Shown: positions 45,678-55,782 of the stretch, in pieces
Layout: every line of letters begins with the position of its first letter
Position numbering within the stretch: position 1 is the first letter of the stretch
Source of the DNA: Periconia sp. R9002
Lineage: Eukaryota; Ascomycota; Dothideomycetes; Pleosporales; Periconiaceae
Assembly: GCA_023627715.1 (NCBI GenBank)
Contig: JAMAHW010000108.1
Coordinates: 57,778 to 121,777, forward strand
Direction: 5' to 3'
Length of the DNA: 64,000 nt
Made by a program: the position numbers and the translations under genes
Notes under the pieces: generated by a model
Told to the model about the DNA's origin: nothing
Seen by the model: only the letters and a program-made list of their open reading frames with translations
The model's database searches: none

Positions 45678-45885
45678 GACTGACTGAGGGGCCTCATGTC
45701 CACTGTGTGAAACCGCCCCGATATATCATGCACTCCCCTACACCGATCTTTTGCTTTAACGAGTCCGTACATACTCGTTTAATATCCAGCTAACTAATTA
45801 ATGCCGTAGTCCCCGTTGACCCAATTTCTCTTTCACTATCTTTCAACATTGGCACACCTATTCCACATAAGAAATCCCGAATGAC

Positions 45886-47374
45886 ATGGGAGAGAAGCGA
45901 CAGGCAGGAGCATTAGCTGTGACATGTCTCTTCCCCATACTCGCCGGTCTTTTTGTTAGCGCCCGAATCGCTTCGCGCTATGTAGCTCGAAACTTTGGTT
46001 GGGATGATTGGCTTATACAGGTCGCTCTCATCCTCTTGCTCGGCGAGGCCATAGCAATCTACCAATGTGAGTTCTACTCTATCGTCAATCCCTTGAGCCA
46101 TTAATTCCCCCTTCATCACGTACTACTCCTTGGTGGATATGGAGCTAAGAATCTACAAAGTCATCCTTGCCTCCCACACTGGCTTCCGCGCGAAGGATGT
46201 CCCGAAACAAAGCGTAGAACACCAGGTGCTAACCGCAAAATGGAGCTTCGCGGTCCAAATGCTCTATCACCCTTTAATAGGAGCAGCTCGAGCCTCCATC
46301 ATCCTGTTTCTCTTCCGCGTCAAAGATCCGCGCAAGTCAATCTATTTTGCGCTTCACTTTGCTTGTGGGTACACCCTTCCCTGTGCCTTAAAAACGAAGG
46401 AGGAAAATCGAATCATGGCAGCAAGAAACAACAAGAAAGAATATTGACCATATGAGCTAACATCACACCAAGTTTGGATGAACCTGGCGTACACCATCTC
46501 CACGGCGCTCGCGACGCTCTTCCAATGCTCACCCATCTCCTATTTCTACCTGAAGCCCAAAATGGACACCCGCGTCACCGACGCCGACGGATCAGTGAGC
46601 ATTCATGCGGGTGGTAAATGTTTCAACAGCTTGGTTTTCATATTGGCAAGCTGCACATTGAGCATCCTGCTCGATCTGATCATCATCCCGATTCCCTCCA
46701 TCATGGTGTACAAATTGCAAATGGCGCGGAGGAATAAGATCGCAATCGCAGTCGTGATGAGTATGGGGTGGATGTACGTATTTATTCTTTTTATCCCCGT
46801 TTCCTTCTCACAATCTCTCTCCGAAAAACCAAATCACGAATGACAGAATCTTACCATAAACAGCGCGACGTTGGCATCCATCTCTCGTCTAGTGGTCTAT
46901 TACATCCGGTATACAGCGGCCGATCGAACCTACAATCTCGGCCTTCTGTCCTCCGTCATCGAGCCTTCCCTCGCCATCATAGCAGCCTGCGCGCCCACAC
47001 TGCGCCGCATCTTTGCATTTCTCCTGCCGTCGTATTTCGAACTGTATCCGTCACCGCCGCCATCACCGCTGCCGCGTCGGGGGTTACGAACTGACGAGGA
47101 GCAGGGAGACGAGAACTGTGGGTGCGGATGCGAGAATGGAAGGAGGGAGTTAGCTGGCGATGCTGGGGAGATGGGGTCGCGGGGATTAGGAATGGAGATG
47201 TGCTCCAAATGTCGGAGCAGGAGTGGGAATCATAGTGAAAGCACGAGTATTTTGGCGAGAGAGTATGATCCTCCTCCCCAGTTTCACGATAGTGACCACC
47301 AACACCCACCCAGCGACAGCGAAGTGGGGAGCTCGAGGCCGGGTACTGCCATCAAGTCGGTGCGAGGTATATGA
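45886..47374 (+). CDS. Fungal rhodopsin-domain integral membrane protein
   Basis: A seven-helix membrane protein of the large fungal rhodopsin-like domain family (Pth11-related in fold; ligand and partner unknown). Exons 45886-46066, 46161-46364, 46473-46773 and 46864-47374 join in frame to 398 residues. Features of the family are GWDDWLIQ after helix 1, KWSFAVQMLYHPLIGA, SIILFLFRV, FQCSPISYFY, the FNSLVFILASCTLSILLDLIIIPIP helix region (split here only for brevity) and LASISRLVVYYI. The C-terminal tail, about 110 residues, is cytosolic, rich in Gly/Glu/Ser, with a cysteine cluster (CGCGC, CSKC). An out-of-frame ATG at 45881 opens a short upstream frame overlapping the start. The acceptor of exon 2 (46160) was chosen because other AGs break frame. 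Divergent neighbour: the secreted oxidase. Confidence 0.85.
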
Positions 47375-47540
47375 AGTAGCCGAGTGATGAATAAACCACT
47401 ACATTTCACTGTTTTCAGTCCTCCTGAAGACAAGCGTGACAAAACTAGCCAATCCTTTCTTTGCAGTCGTGAGCGTGCTAGAGTAAAAGCAAGGACATTT
47501 GATCCTCGGGTCAAGCATGTGAAACCAAACCGATGATACT

Positions 47541-48780
47541 CTAAGTATTCCTTTGATACCCTTCAGCACCGTACTTTACTTTGAAAAATGGTACAAAGCG
47601 GTTTTCGTCAGAGGGAGAATATCGGTTCCTTTGGCCGGAGCGAATCGCTTGCTGAGCCCTTTTGAGGAAGATTTCATTGTTCATCACCTCGACAAAAATT
47701 TGAATATCTGGACCTTGGTATGATTTCGGAACGAAATACTTGGTTGTTTCAATAAACGTCCCAATAAAGTCTTTCATTACGGTATAGTGTGAGTTGTCTT
47801 TCTGGTATCCCTTCTGAAAGTCTAGCATGCAGTCGCCAAAGATTCGCTCATAAGACGGCTGTGTAGTGGCTGCCCGCTTCTTCTCTCCGGTTCTTTCGCA
47901 ATTCTTTGGTACCCCTCTTTTTCACACGTCTGCAGAATTTACTAATATCGCCATATCTTTTTCATTTATTCGGTCTCTTTCGCGGCTTCATTTTCCTCGA
48001 TTTCCTTGCGTTTCTTGAGCCAGTGCTCTTAATTCTCTTATTCCTTGTCATTTTTCTATCCTCCTGCTTCATTCGGTTAAGCAAGCCTTCCTGACCCTTC
48101 TCCACTTTTTTTTTATTCCAAACTATTTGCAGGCTTTCTACCTAGACTAAAAAAGAAAAGAAACCAAAAAGGGGGTGACAGAAAAAAAAGGCTGGTGTGG
48201 TGGCCTTGACTACCCTCTTTCCTCTTTTTTCTCCTTGTTCGTTTCTCTTATGTTATAGGTACTCTGCAATAGTACGATCATGTTCTTTCCTGGCTAGTGT
48301 GCTCTCTTTAAACTTTATTTCCTAAGATTTATTGATTGCTTGATGCTTGGCTTTACCATTTTAGCCTCTGGGAAGGGCGCAATATTTTCTTTTTTTTCGC
48401 TCTATATGCTGGTTATTATTCGCCGACTTCAGGCGTCTGTTCTGAAATTTCGATGCACGTAGTAGTCCGCAATAATCTCTTCTCAGTCTCCTTTCGCCGC
48501 TTGTGTTCTCATCTTGCGCACTAGCTCTTCTATGATAATTCGTTCTCGCTCTTCCACTGCCTCCCGCATTCTCTCAAGTTTCAGTTCCTCCCGCCATTTC
48601 CTCTTCAAGCCCTAGTCATTGACATCAGTCGTCTGTGGACCAGAGGGTATCATCTGGAATCGTCTTCCATCAATTAGGGCTGGTGAAGTCCAGAATCGAA
48701 GCGTGATCATCACCACAATGTATTCCTCAACTTGTCGTCATGCCAAAACCCACGAGAGTATCTCTGCTGCCCCAAATCAT
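47541..48780 (-). pseudogene. Decayed coding remnant, family not recognised
   Basis: On the minus strand several protein-like stretches appear in changing frames. The most downstream (about 47915 to 47541) reads about 125 codons including YERIFGDCMLDFQKGYQ. An upstream piece is a charged coiled coil (48611-48486, starting GLKRKWREELKLERM), bounded by in-frame TAG and TGA. Before it lies FWTSPALIDGRRFQM in the same frame. A further fragment (HWLKKRKEIEENEAAKE) sits near 48000. The stops are of the kind CAG to TAG and CGA to TGA produced by C-to-T change, and at least two frameshifts separate the parts. I read this as a gene inactivated by RIP-like mutation or drift, not as an expressed gene. 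The parent family could not be named. Confidence 0.45.
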
Positions 48781-48975
48781 GGTATCTCGTAATACGCAGT
48801 TTTTCAGGCTCGGAACCATCAGACTAGACCGCATTACGATTCACTTCTCTATTGCAGAGATTGCTCATATGATATGTTTCCGTTGTCTTGTCTTAATCCG
48901 CAAAGTACAGAAAATGCATGTATTATTAAGATTTGTAGGACACAGGATGACATCGGCCACACAACGAAACATCTT

Positions 48976-49707
48976 TTACGATGTATATGGTTCGCTATAA
49001 TCTACCCAATAAGTAGCAGGTGTTCCAAGCAGGTCATGGTGTTTATCTGAGACCATGAAACTTGAAACGTCAGGGAGATAATGGCAGTGATTTGAGACCG
49101 CAGACCAACCGATGTCCGACAACGACAGTTGAGTTTCCTGGATGCTTTGAGCCTGGAGGTATTCAATCGCGGGATTAACATAGTTCTCGTTGACAGCCGT
49201 GATGCTGTTTGATGTAGCCCTTCTTATTTTTAGAGCAGATGTAGGAATGACTTTCGAATTGGTTTTAGCCCCAGATGTGAGGTGTATTTTCTGGTGTTCT
49301 TTCCTAGCAGTCGACCGCGTAAAAGATTTGCCGCATGTTTTGCAAGTAAAAGACTTTGCATATCCGTTTTGCTCCTTCAAATGGCGGCGGTAGTTTCCGT
49401 GAGACGAGAACCGGCGGCCCCCACAGCCATGAGCATAGCATCTTGGAGAATATTTCTTGGGAGGCAAAGGTATGTATTCGAATTCCAGGAAAGAAGAAGT
49501 AGGTTGTTGGTTCTTCTGGGTGGCAAGGATATTTATTGAGGATTGCTGAGGAGAGTCGTTCCCAGGCTGCTTGGAGATCGACTCTTGTAGGACGGGCATC
49601 AAAAACGAGTCTGACGATACAAGACTTCCTGGATTCATTGCTTGTTCGGCCGCGTTCGCCCAATTCAACGAAGATGTATCCACACCAAGGACTTGAGGCC
49701 AGTCCAT
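48976..49707 (-). CDS. C2H2 zinc-finger protein, one incomplete finger
   Basis: A single-exon 243-residue putative DNA-binding protein. The start at 49707 ([10 protein letters not shown]) is the first ATG; the frame extends upstream only with non-ATG codons. The second finger is complete: Cys122, Cys125, His138 and His142 in [17 protein letters not shown]. The first (Cys90, Cys95, His109) has the spacing of a C2H2 finger, but the expected last histidine is replaced (HLKEQNG), so zinc binding may be weak. The N-terminal 80 residues are Ser/Gln/Asn-rich and the C-terminal 90 are without motif. Fungal proteins with this tandem (a [21 protein letters not shown] first finger) are common in accessory regions. 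Targets are unknown. Confidence 0.75.
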   Translation of the reverse strand: MDWPQVLGVDTSSLNWANAAEQAMNPGSLVSSDSFLMPVLQESISKQPGNDSPQQSSINILATQKNQQPTSSFLEFEYIPLPPKKYSPRCYAHGCGGRRFSSHGNYRRHLKEQNGYAKSFTCKTCGKSFTRSTARKEHQKIHLTSGAKTNSKVIPTSALKIRRATSNSITAVNENYVNPAIEYLQAQSIQETQLSLSDIGWSAVSNHCHYLPDVSSFMVSDKHHDLLGTPATYWVDYSEPYTS

Positions 49708-52000
49708 TTTCAGGCCCAATTCGACAATTAAAGACAAAAAACAATATTTTCAATGTAGACGACCTGGTTGTTATTAGATAGACCAATTGCTGCAATAATA
49801 TCCAACTTTTAGTGAGATGAGTTGAAGGTGGACCATGGCTTTTTATATTGCAAATTTGACGCCAGACGTCAGGCCATAGATAAGATCGTCTATACGCAAT
49901 AGTGCTTATACGCATGTTTCAAAATTTACTCCGGAGCACAAATGTATACAATTTTGGTAATGTGGCACGTGTATAGCGATGAGAATTCCATGCTGAAGTA
50001 GGTCTTACTGTAAAGGCTCATTAAAGCACGCAGCTCATCCTTGTAAAAAGGGTGGAAGAGCAGGGTGGGACTGATCTTTAAACCCCATTTTAAGCCACTG
50101 CTCGGCCGAAACGGATAGGTCATAGCTACAGCTACAGCCATAGCCAAGAAAGTCGTTCTATCTCTTAAAGATAAGTTCATAATCGAATTGCAATGAAGCT
50201 GTGTGAAACCTCGCTCCCAAATGGCAGAATCGAGCAATGAGAAATGTAAATGGGCAAGAGCGGTGTTGCTTCTGCGTGTCCACAAAGACTACCCACGCCC
50301 CTATCAAAGCTCTGGTGATTGTTTAATCCACGAATAAAGTACTTCTGGATGGCGAATGTCCCTCGTATACTTCTCCGGCGCTTTTACTGTCTTGGCTGGT
50401 TAGGCGATTTGGGATTTTGTGATAGTGGGGGCGAATGCAGAAATCACAAGCGAGTCGCCGAGTCTCCAAGCGGAGATATCATCGTAAGCCAATTGCTACC
50501 TAGCGAATCGACACTGATAGCTGGTCGCTTCGCGCAGGACGAGAGCCGTGCGACTTGCACAAGGCTAGCTGAACAGTACCTATATCAAGGTTACCAGATG
50601 CTGCGCCACGGGGCCAGTAGAAGTATTTCAATCGGATATTTTTTATATCAATGATGAACACAGAAGTGAGCCATAGCAATCGCGGAGATAAGATGCACTA
50701 ATAGATAGTTTGCATCTCATGTAATACGCACCATCCTGGTGACCGGTAACAACAAGGACGGTGACCTAAGATAACTTGGGGGATTTCTTTAAAGGGAAGT
50801 TAATAAGAGAATTTTGGCAATGCCATGCCCTACGTCTAATCGACACAAATTTTACGCCAGAAGCAGTGAACTCTAACGTAGGTTTGGGGGCCGGCCACGA
50901 TGGCCCACATGGAAGTTTTATGTGATAATTGCGCACCTGTCATATTATAGAATTTGGAATATTTACACATTCATACTAAATTTCAAGGTACACCTGTGAA
51001 GTTTGCACAGAAATCATTGATGGAAATAGCTACAGAGCTCAACTCAAAAGAACACACAAAGGTAGGACTATGAATGAACAAATACTAAACGGCCTTAGAT
51101 TCCACGCCAAACCTTTTTAGGGCTTTGCTCAAGGCAGCCGCATATGTAAAGACTAACAGGCCGTCTATACTAAGCAAAGAGGGTGGTAATCATGTCTTCT
51201 ATTCTATAAGAACTTACTACTTTTCGTGCACGTCCCCAGCTGACAATCTCTTCTCCGTGACATACTGCTTTCAGTTAATACCGCCAGTAATTTCATTACT
51301 ATTGCAACAACATTGAACCTTCATGTCTCCTAAGATGAAACATGAAACCCGTTTCCCCAATGCAGAAATACCAAATTTTTTTAATCATTTTCAGGGTGAG
51401 TTTATAATTCTATGCCTGCGGCGATCGGTATGTGGCGCACCTGAGAGGGTCAATGACACTAATTTAATTTACGCAAGGCGATGCCGAAGGTGTCGAACCC
51501 GTGCTGTGATAATTCGGCGACATTCGGAATCATTATTTCATTGACGAAATGCAGAAACTCTTGTCGTAATCATCAATGCTAAGTGTCACTGACTTTTCCG
51601 ACACTGCAACAGTCCAGACGCATGATATGTGTACGAAACATACATCTAAACTACATTACTCTAGCGACTCGTATCAGAACCTCTCACACTAACATCCCGT
51701 GTTCAGAAATTGTAGTTCCCATCTCGTTCATACCGCATCCCTTACACCTCTTGTTTTAGCCAAAGTCTTATCATGAGTCTTCTGAAATTAGGGTGACGAG
51801 TGTTGTTGACTCATGATTTATAGGCTTACAACGAATACACGGCTTTTATAAACCACAGTCTTTCTTCTGAACGCTTAAGCTCTTTCTGTGGGGGTGTTGG
51901 TTTCTCTTACAGCCTTTGTTGAAAACAACCCTAAGCTTCAACAACCCTAAGCTTCAACAACCCTAAGCTTCAACAACTCTAAGCTTCAACAACCCTTACG
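49708..52000. other. Intergenic, AT-richer accessory spacer
   Basis: No supported gene over 2.3 kb. A plus-strand frame at 50319-50654 begins with a non-ATG codon and has no motif. Ends in the minisatellite at 51933-51996. Confidence 0.45.
51933..51996. repeat. Minisatellite, four 16-bp units
   Basis: Four copies of AAGCTTCAACAACCCT (the third with one change), preceded by a partial unit at 51924-51932. The array ends 4 bp from the stop codon of the ZZ-finger gene and so would lie in its 3' UTR. Confidence 0.92.
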
Positions 52001-53017
52001 CTACCCGAAGTAACCCGGTTTCCATACCCTGTTACCATACGAATCTACTTTCCAACAACCCCTACAATTGTCGCTAGCCGTCGCGGCAGCCTCGTTGACA
52101 ATAGCATCATCCCTTTGTCTTCTCAATGCCTCGTTGATGGCGGCTCTTTCTCTACTTTCCATCAACCATCTCATCTTCTGCTCTTCCTCCGGGTCCGGCG
52201 GTGGGGGAACGCAAGCAGCTGAGACAAGACTTGAGCTGACCGGCTTGCCCGTCTCGGAGTCAATTAGCCCAGATACCACCTCACGCAGATGTGTTAACCG
52301 TGCGCACAAATTTGCCGCGTCAAGCTTCACTTGATAATCGAGATACTGCTTCAGGCCCGACAGCGGGAGCATTGGCATACCTCCCTGCACTATGGGCGCC
52401 GGCGGATACATTATGGCGTGTAACAGTTCGTCACGCTTGCGGAGACGGCCATTGACGGGCATGACCGGTGGAGAAGGTGCGAACTGCCGTGTCGACAGTT
52501 TGAACTCCAGCCCGAACGAACGGTACCAGTTCGTAAGCCAAGTGTCGCAGTCGTGCAGCTGCGCGGGCAAGGCAGATGGATTTGACGCTACACTGAGCGG
52601 TGGGAACTCAGCTGCAGTGAAGCCGAGTGCAGATACTAGGGCGCTGAATTGGCTTGGATTTAGCACGCCTGTGTCGGTGGGATCGAAGTGTACGAAGATG
52701 GCCGAAGCTAGGCGGTAGAGGGGCGGCGAGTTGTGACCTCCCGACTGCGGAATGCGAGGGATCCGCGGCAGTGACACTGGCATTGGTGATTTTGAACGAG
52801 CGGTGGTCGAGACTGTCGGCCCGTTCACGTCCATTACTTTCCTGCTGTACCGGTAGACTTCGTAGCCGTGATTGACCTGGTGCGGCTCAGAAAACGCCCG
52901 CGTAACATGGCAGTCGGCGCACAGGTCGTAGTCCGGGCAGCTCTGGCATCTCACGCGTGCTCGATCGGGGACTATCGTTGTCTGGCAGCTGTCGCAGAAG
53001 TTGGTCACTTCTGTCAT
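52001..53017 (-). CDS. ZZ-type zinc-finger protein with EF-hand-like segment
   Basis: A 338-residue, single-exon protein. The start at 53017 (MTEVTNFCDSC) is placed directly before the domain; the upstream open frame is Arg/Ala-rich with no motif. The ZZ domain has ligands Cys8, Cys11, Cys24, Cys27, Cys33, Cys36, His46 and His50, the full set. ZZ domains bind N-terminal histone H3, ubiquitin-pathway or other peptide partners. At about residues 108-125 FVHFDPTDTGVLNPSQF resembles a calcium-loop EF-hand, followed by a region typical of uncharacterised fungal ZZ proteins (WYRSFGLEFKLS). Near the C-terminus is an acidic-basic helix (PEEEQKMRWLMESRERAA) and a CRGCWKVD tail. No neighbour suggests a pathway. 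The role is unknown. Confidence 0.8.
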   Translation of the reverse strand: MTEVTNFCDSCQTTIVPDRARVRCQSCPDYDLCADCHVTRAFSEPHQVNHGYEVYRYSRKVMDVNGPTVSTTARSKSPMPVSLPRIPRIPQSGGHNSPPLYRLASAIFVHFDPTDTGVLNPSQFSALVSALGFTAAEFPPLSVASNPSALPAQLHDCDTWLTNWYRSFGLEFKLSTRQFAPSPPVMPVNGRLRKRDELLHAIMYPPAPIVQGGMPMLPLSGLKQYLDYQVKLDAANLCARLTHLREVVSGLIDSETGKPVSSSLVSAACVPPPPDPEEEQKMRWLMESRERAAINEALRRQRDDAIVNEAAATASDNCRGCWKVDSYGNRVWKPGYFG

Positions 53018-54180
53018 GATTGTTACAAAGGTACCGTAGAAAACGATATTTCGCGGAGCGAGCGCTGCGAGCCTATGCGCACCCACTATTATTATAGGTG
53101 CTCTGCCATGTTCCCCCGCTCGCTCGCTCGCCCGCAGCCTCGGCCTAGCTGAAGCCTTGGTTTCCCATACTGATCTGCTATTGTAAAAAGATGTGTTCTG
53201 GCGGTATAGTTGTTTCGCGGGGGCGCTGGCGGCTAGCTTCAAGAGCCGCGTCTAGACTTCCAGTTCGTGTTAAAATGGAAATATTTCGCTTACCATTACC
53301 CATAACATTAATGGTACTATTAGCCACCGTAGTGCTCTTCCAGGCCGCTTTTTTTTGGGAGGAAAGGTGGTCAACCAATAGGAAATTCTGAGGTGGGGAG
53401 ATCACATTGCCCAAACTATCTTCTGGGAGAACTTGTGCACTATCAGGTCGACGGTGCCGGGAGGTGAATTGGCTAGAAGAACACCAATCCTGATCAATGT
53501 AGTCGGGCCAAGTACTTCACTGATGTGGAAGCATGTTTGGATTACACCCTGGCACTCGACAAGGATATTCTCTGGGTCTCACAACTGGCCTTGAGCGGGT
53601 TTAGAAGAGCCGGTGATAACGGAACGCCACTGGAGACCATTCCACAGCCGTATATAGAATTAACAGAAGCCATGGATAGGATGCACAATTCAGGCAGATC
53701 CTGGAAAATCATCTGTGGTCTTATGGGTATGATTCGCAGGAGCAAGCCGCCGTCCTACTGGAAGAGAAAAAAAAGCTCTGCTAAGGTGAGAGACATGACG
53801 GTATCAGGAGCAAGTCGGCATCGAAGAGGTCAGACATGATGCCAGTGTCCTGATAGTGGGGTTCGCGCCTCAGAATGTCATGCTCAAAATTGGACAAACC
53901 CCCAAATGTATCGGAGGAAAGCTGACGGACATATCTGACTCATCCTATTTGGATATTATGATGAGTGGTTAGTTGGCTATAAGCAAGTAATAGTGGCGTA
54001 TTATGTGTTCAATCTTGAGCGGTTCAGAAATAATTGCCTTTTTTTGCACTTACAAACGCATCAAATCTTTTACGTAACTAATAGCAATAGAAGTCGTCGG
54101 TGTTAGCATCAGTGTCGGCGTTACCGTCTAGTATTGGCATCAGCGTGGAATCAGCATTACCCTCAGCATTAGCATCTTAA

Positions 54181-54203
54181 TCAGCATCAGCATCAGCATC
54201 AGC
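54181..54203. repeat. (CAGCAT)n hexamer repeat
   Basis: Nearly four perfect units, embedded in about 100 bp (54105-54203) of looser GCATCAG-like sequence. Confidence 0.85.
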
Positions 54204-54246
54204 AAAAGCTTGACTATTAGAATGAGCATGGTATATCGATCATTAT

Positions 54247-54279
54247 GCGGGTATTGCGGGCATTGCGGGCATTGCGGGG

Positions 54280-54326
<47 letters not shown>
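54247..54326. repeat. 9-bp tandem repeat followed by a 46-nt poly-T run
   Basis: Units of GCGGGCATT (first with TATT) at 54247-54279, then 46 uninterrupted T at 54281-54326. On the minus strand this is a poly-A run, as left by a retroposed transcript, though replication slippage is equally possible. Confidence 0.8.
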
Positions 54327-55241
54327 CGTTTTGCAGCCTGCTTTGCCTTACAGAAAGTACATGGCTGTGCATACCAGTTTAGGCTGCGGAAAAGATCCCT
54401 GATATAGCTAGATTAAATCTAGACGTCGTTGAACTTGATCATGAATGGACTCGAACGTGCCACAGTCGGCCCTCAGATAAGGTAATAGAGGCGCTTGGAA
54501 GAAACTTTCTGCTTTAACGTCAGCGAGACGGATCAAGAATGTTCCTTTTTAGCGCTATCGCCGGTCGAAGAGTTGCTTAGGCTTTTGAAACATTGCAGCT
54601 TAACAACAGGGATTGACTCCTTGCAAACGAGGAACGCCTCCCCTTATTGGTCCTTGAGCACGTCTCGTGTTTTAAAAGGATTCATCATGTTGAGGCAGCT
54701 ACTTAACTAAGTTGGGTGAAGACCTATGCTGCACAGTCGGTCTAAATTTAAGAGGTAAATGCAGGCCGATATGATCATGCTGGAATGATAGCTCACTTCG
54801 TGGAATACTACCTAAAAAGATAACTATCCGATTCTTTGAAGCAAGGCATCCCATTAACATTGTACCATTTTGTTCAAGCAGCAAAAACTTTGCCAAAAAG
54901 AGGTAATGTTAGCAATGCGGTGAAGCTGTTGAAAGACTGAAGGGATTTTTGCCCTCGCAAAATAATAGCAAGCGAGCAGATGACGCGGCCAATTACTATC
55001 ATCAGTCCATTGTGTTAATCCGCAGTTCTTATCCGAAGAAAGAGAATGCTAATGCTAGGGACTGGCCGCATGTGTGGTCCTCTGGGGATGTTTCACGAGG
55101 CTTGACTGGTGGTAGTCATCCTAGTATGATATCGGTTACTAGGCCCTTTTCTAGGTTTTTTCTGATAGTTAGGTAGCTGGTAATCCGGAAATAAGAAGCC
55201 ATTAGTTTGCACATAATGTTAGGAGTTTTGAACTGGCCAGA

Positions 55242-55249
55242 TATAAAAG
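55242..55249 (+). promoter_or_regulatory. TATA box of the small secreted protein gene
   Basis: TATAAAAG lies 190 bp before the ATG at 55432, in a suitable distance for a fungal core promoter with a short leader rich in TC and CA. Confidence 0.6.
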
Positions 55250-55431
55250 CTTGAGAAGATGCTCCATCAGTGTCCAGTTCTCATCTCATCATCGCTCATA
55301 CACTTCTACTATTGAACTCCTATTCTCGAATTCAACCAAGACAACTTCAAATAAACCGGTCAGTGAATATGTTACAAAATGATATACGTATCGTAGTCTG
55401 ATAGTCTCAGAAGCATTCAATCAAAACCGAC

Positions 55432-55782
55432 ATGATGCAAGGAACACTCAAGCTCACCCTTATCTCGGCACTTTTTGCCGTGAGCTCTGTCGCTCAACTT
55501 GATGTCTTCATGTTCGGATGCACCGATTGCAGGTGCAGCGGCGCCAACGCGGGACATTTCGTCAACGACGGGGACAACATTGGCGAGTGCCAAAACGTCA
55601 ATGTTGGATTTGGCCCAGTCGCAGTTGGCCTCTCTGGAGGTAGCAGTGCGCATTGCACGATGTTTTCATCGGGTGACTGCTCGGGCATTGAGCAGAATGT
55701 CGGTATCCACTCTGGCGAGAGTTTCGGCTGCACTGGGACTTCAGTTGGACCTTTTGGATCTTTCAAGTGCTTCACCCAGTAA
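55432..55782 (+). CDS. Small secreted cysteine-rich protein
   Basis: A 116-residue, intron-less protein. A signal peptide (MMQGTLKLTLISALFAVSSV with cleavage near AQ-LD) is followed by about 94 residues with eight cysteines (an early GCTDCRC group, then five singly spaced, the last near the C-terminus) and many Gly/Ser, suggesting an extracellular disulfide-stabilised fold. The two adjacent ATGs at 55432 and 55435 both allow secretion. The gene lies in a gene-poor, repeat-near region with its own TATA box, a setting in which plant- or host-interacting fungi often keep effector candidates. Whether it has such a role is not shown. I do not recognise a named family. Confidence 0.75.
   Translation: MMQGTLKLTLISALFAVSSVAQLDVFMFGCTDCRCSGANAGHFVNDGDNIGECQNVNVGFGPVAVGLSGGSSAHCTMFSSGDCSGIEQNVGIHSGESFGCTGTSVGPFGSFKCFTQ

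Larger units (their letters stand above)
44790..45885. promoter_or_regulatory. Divergent intergenic region between oxidase and rhodopsin-domain gene
   Basis: A 1.1 kb interval serving as promoter for both flanking genes. It contains two inverted repeats listed separately. A minus-strand open frame at 45004-45384 without an ATG start has somewhat protein-like composition but no recognised family, and may be a relic. Confidence 0.45.
53018..55431. other. Gene-poor spacer with simple repeats
   Basis: Upstream of the ZZ gene and of the small secreted protein gene. A fragment at about 53500-53760 (plus) reads protein-like but has an in-frame stop and no start. It contains the CAGCAT repeat, the GCATTGCGG repeat and a 46-nt T run listed separately, and a TATA box near its end. 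Confidence 0.45.

Noticed and set aside
50319..50654. 111-codon plus-strand frame
   Set aside because: Non-ATG start, no motif, AT-rich surroundings.
53525..53839. 104-codon plus-strand frame, protein-like in part
   Set aside because: Starts at a non-ATG codon, with an in-frame stop just upstream and no family match. Might be a fragment of a lost gene.
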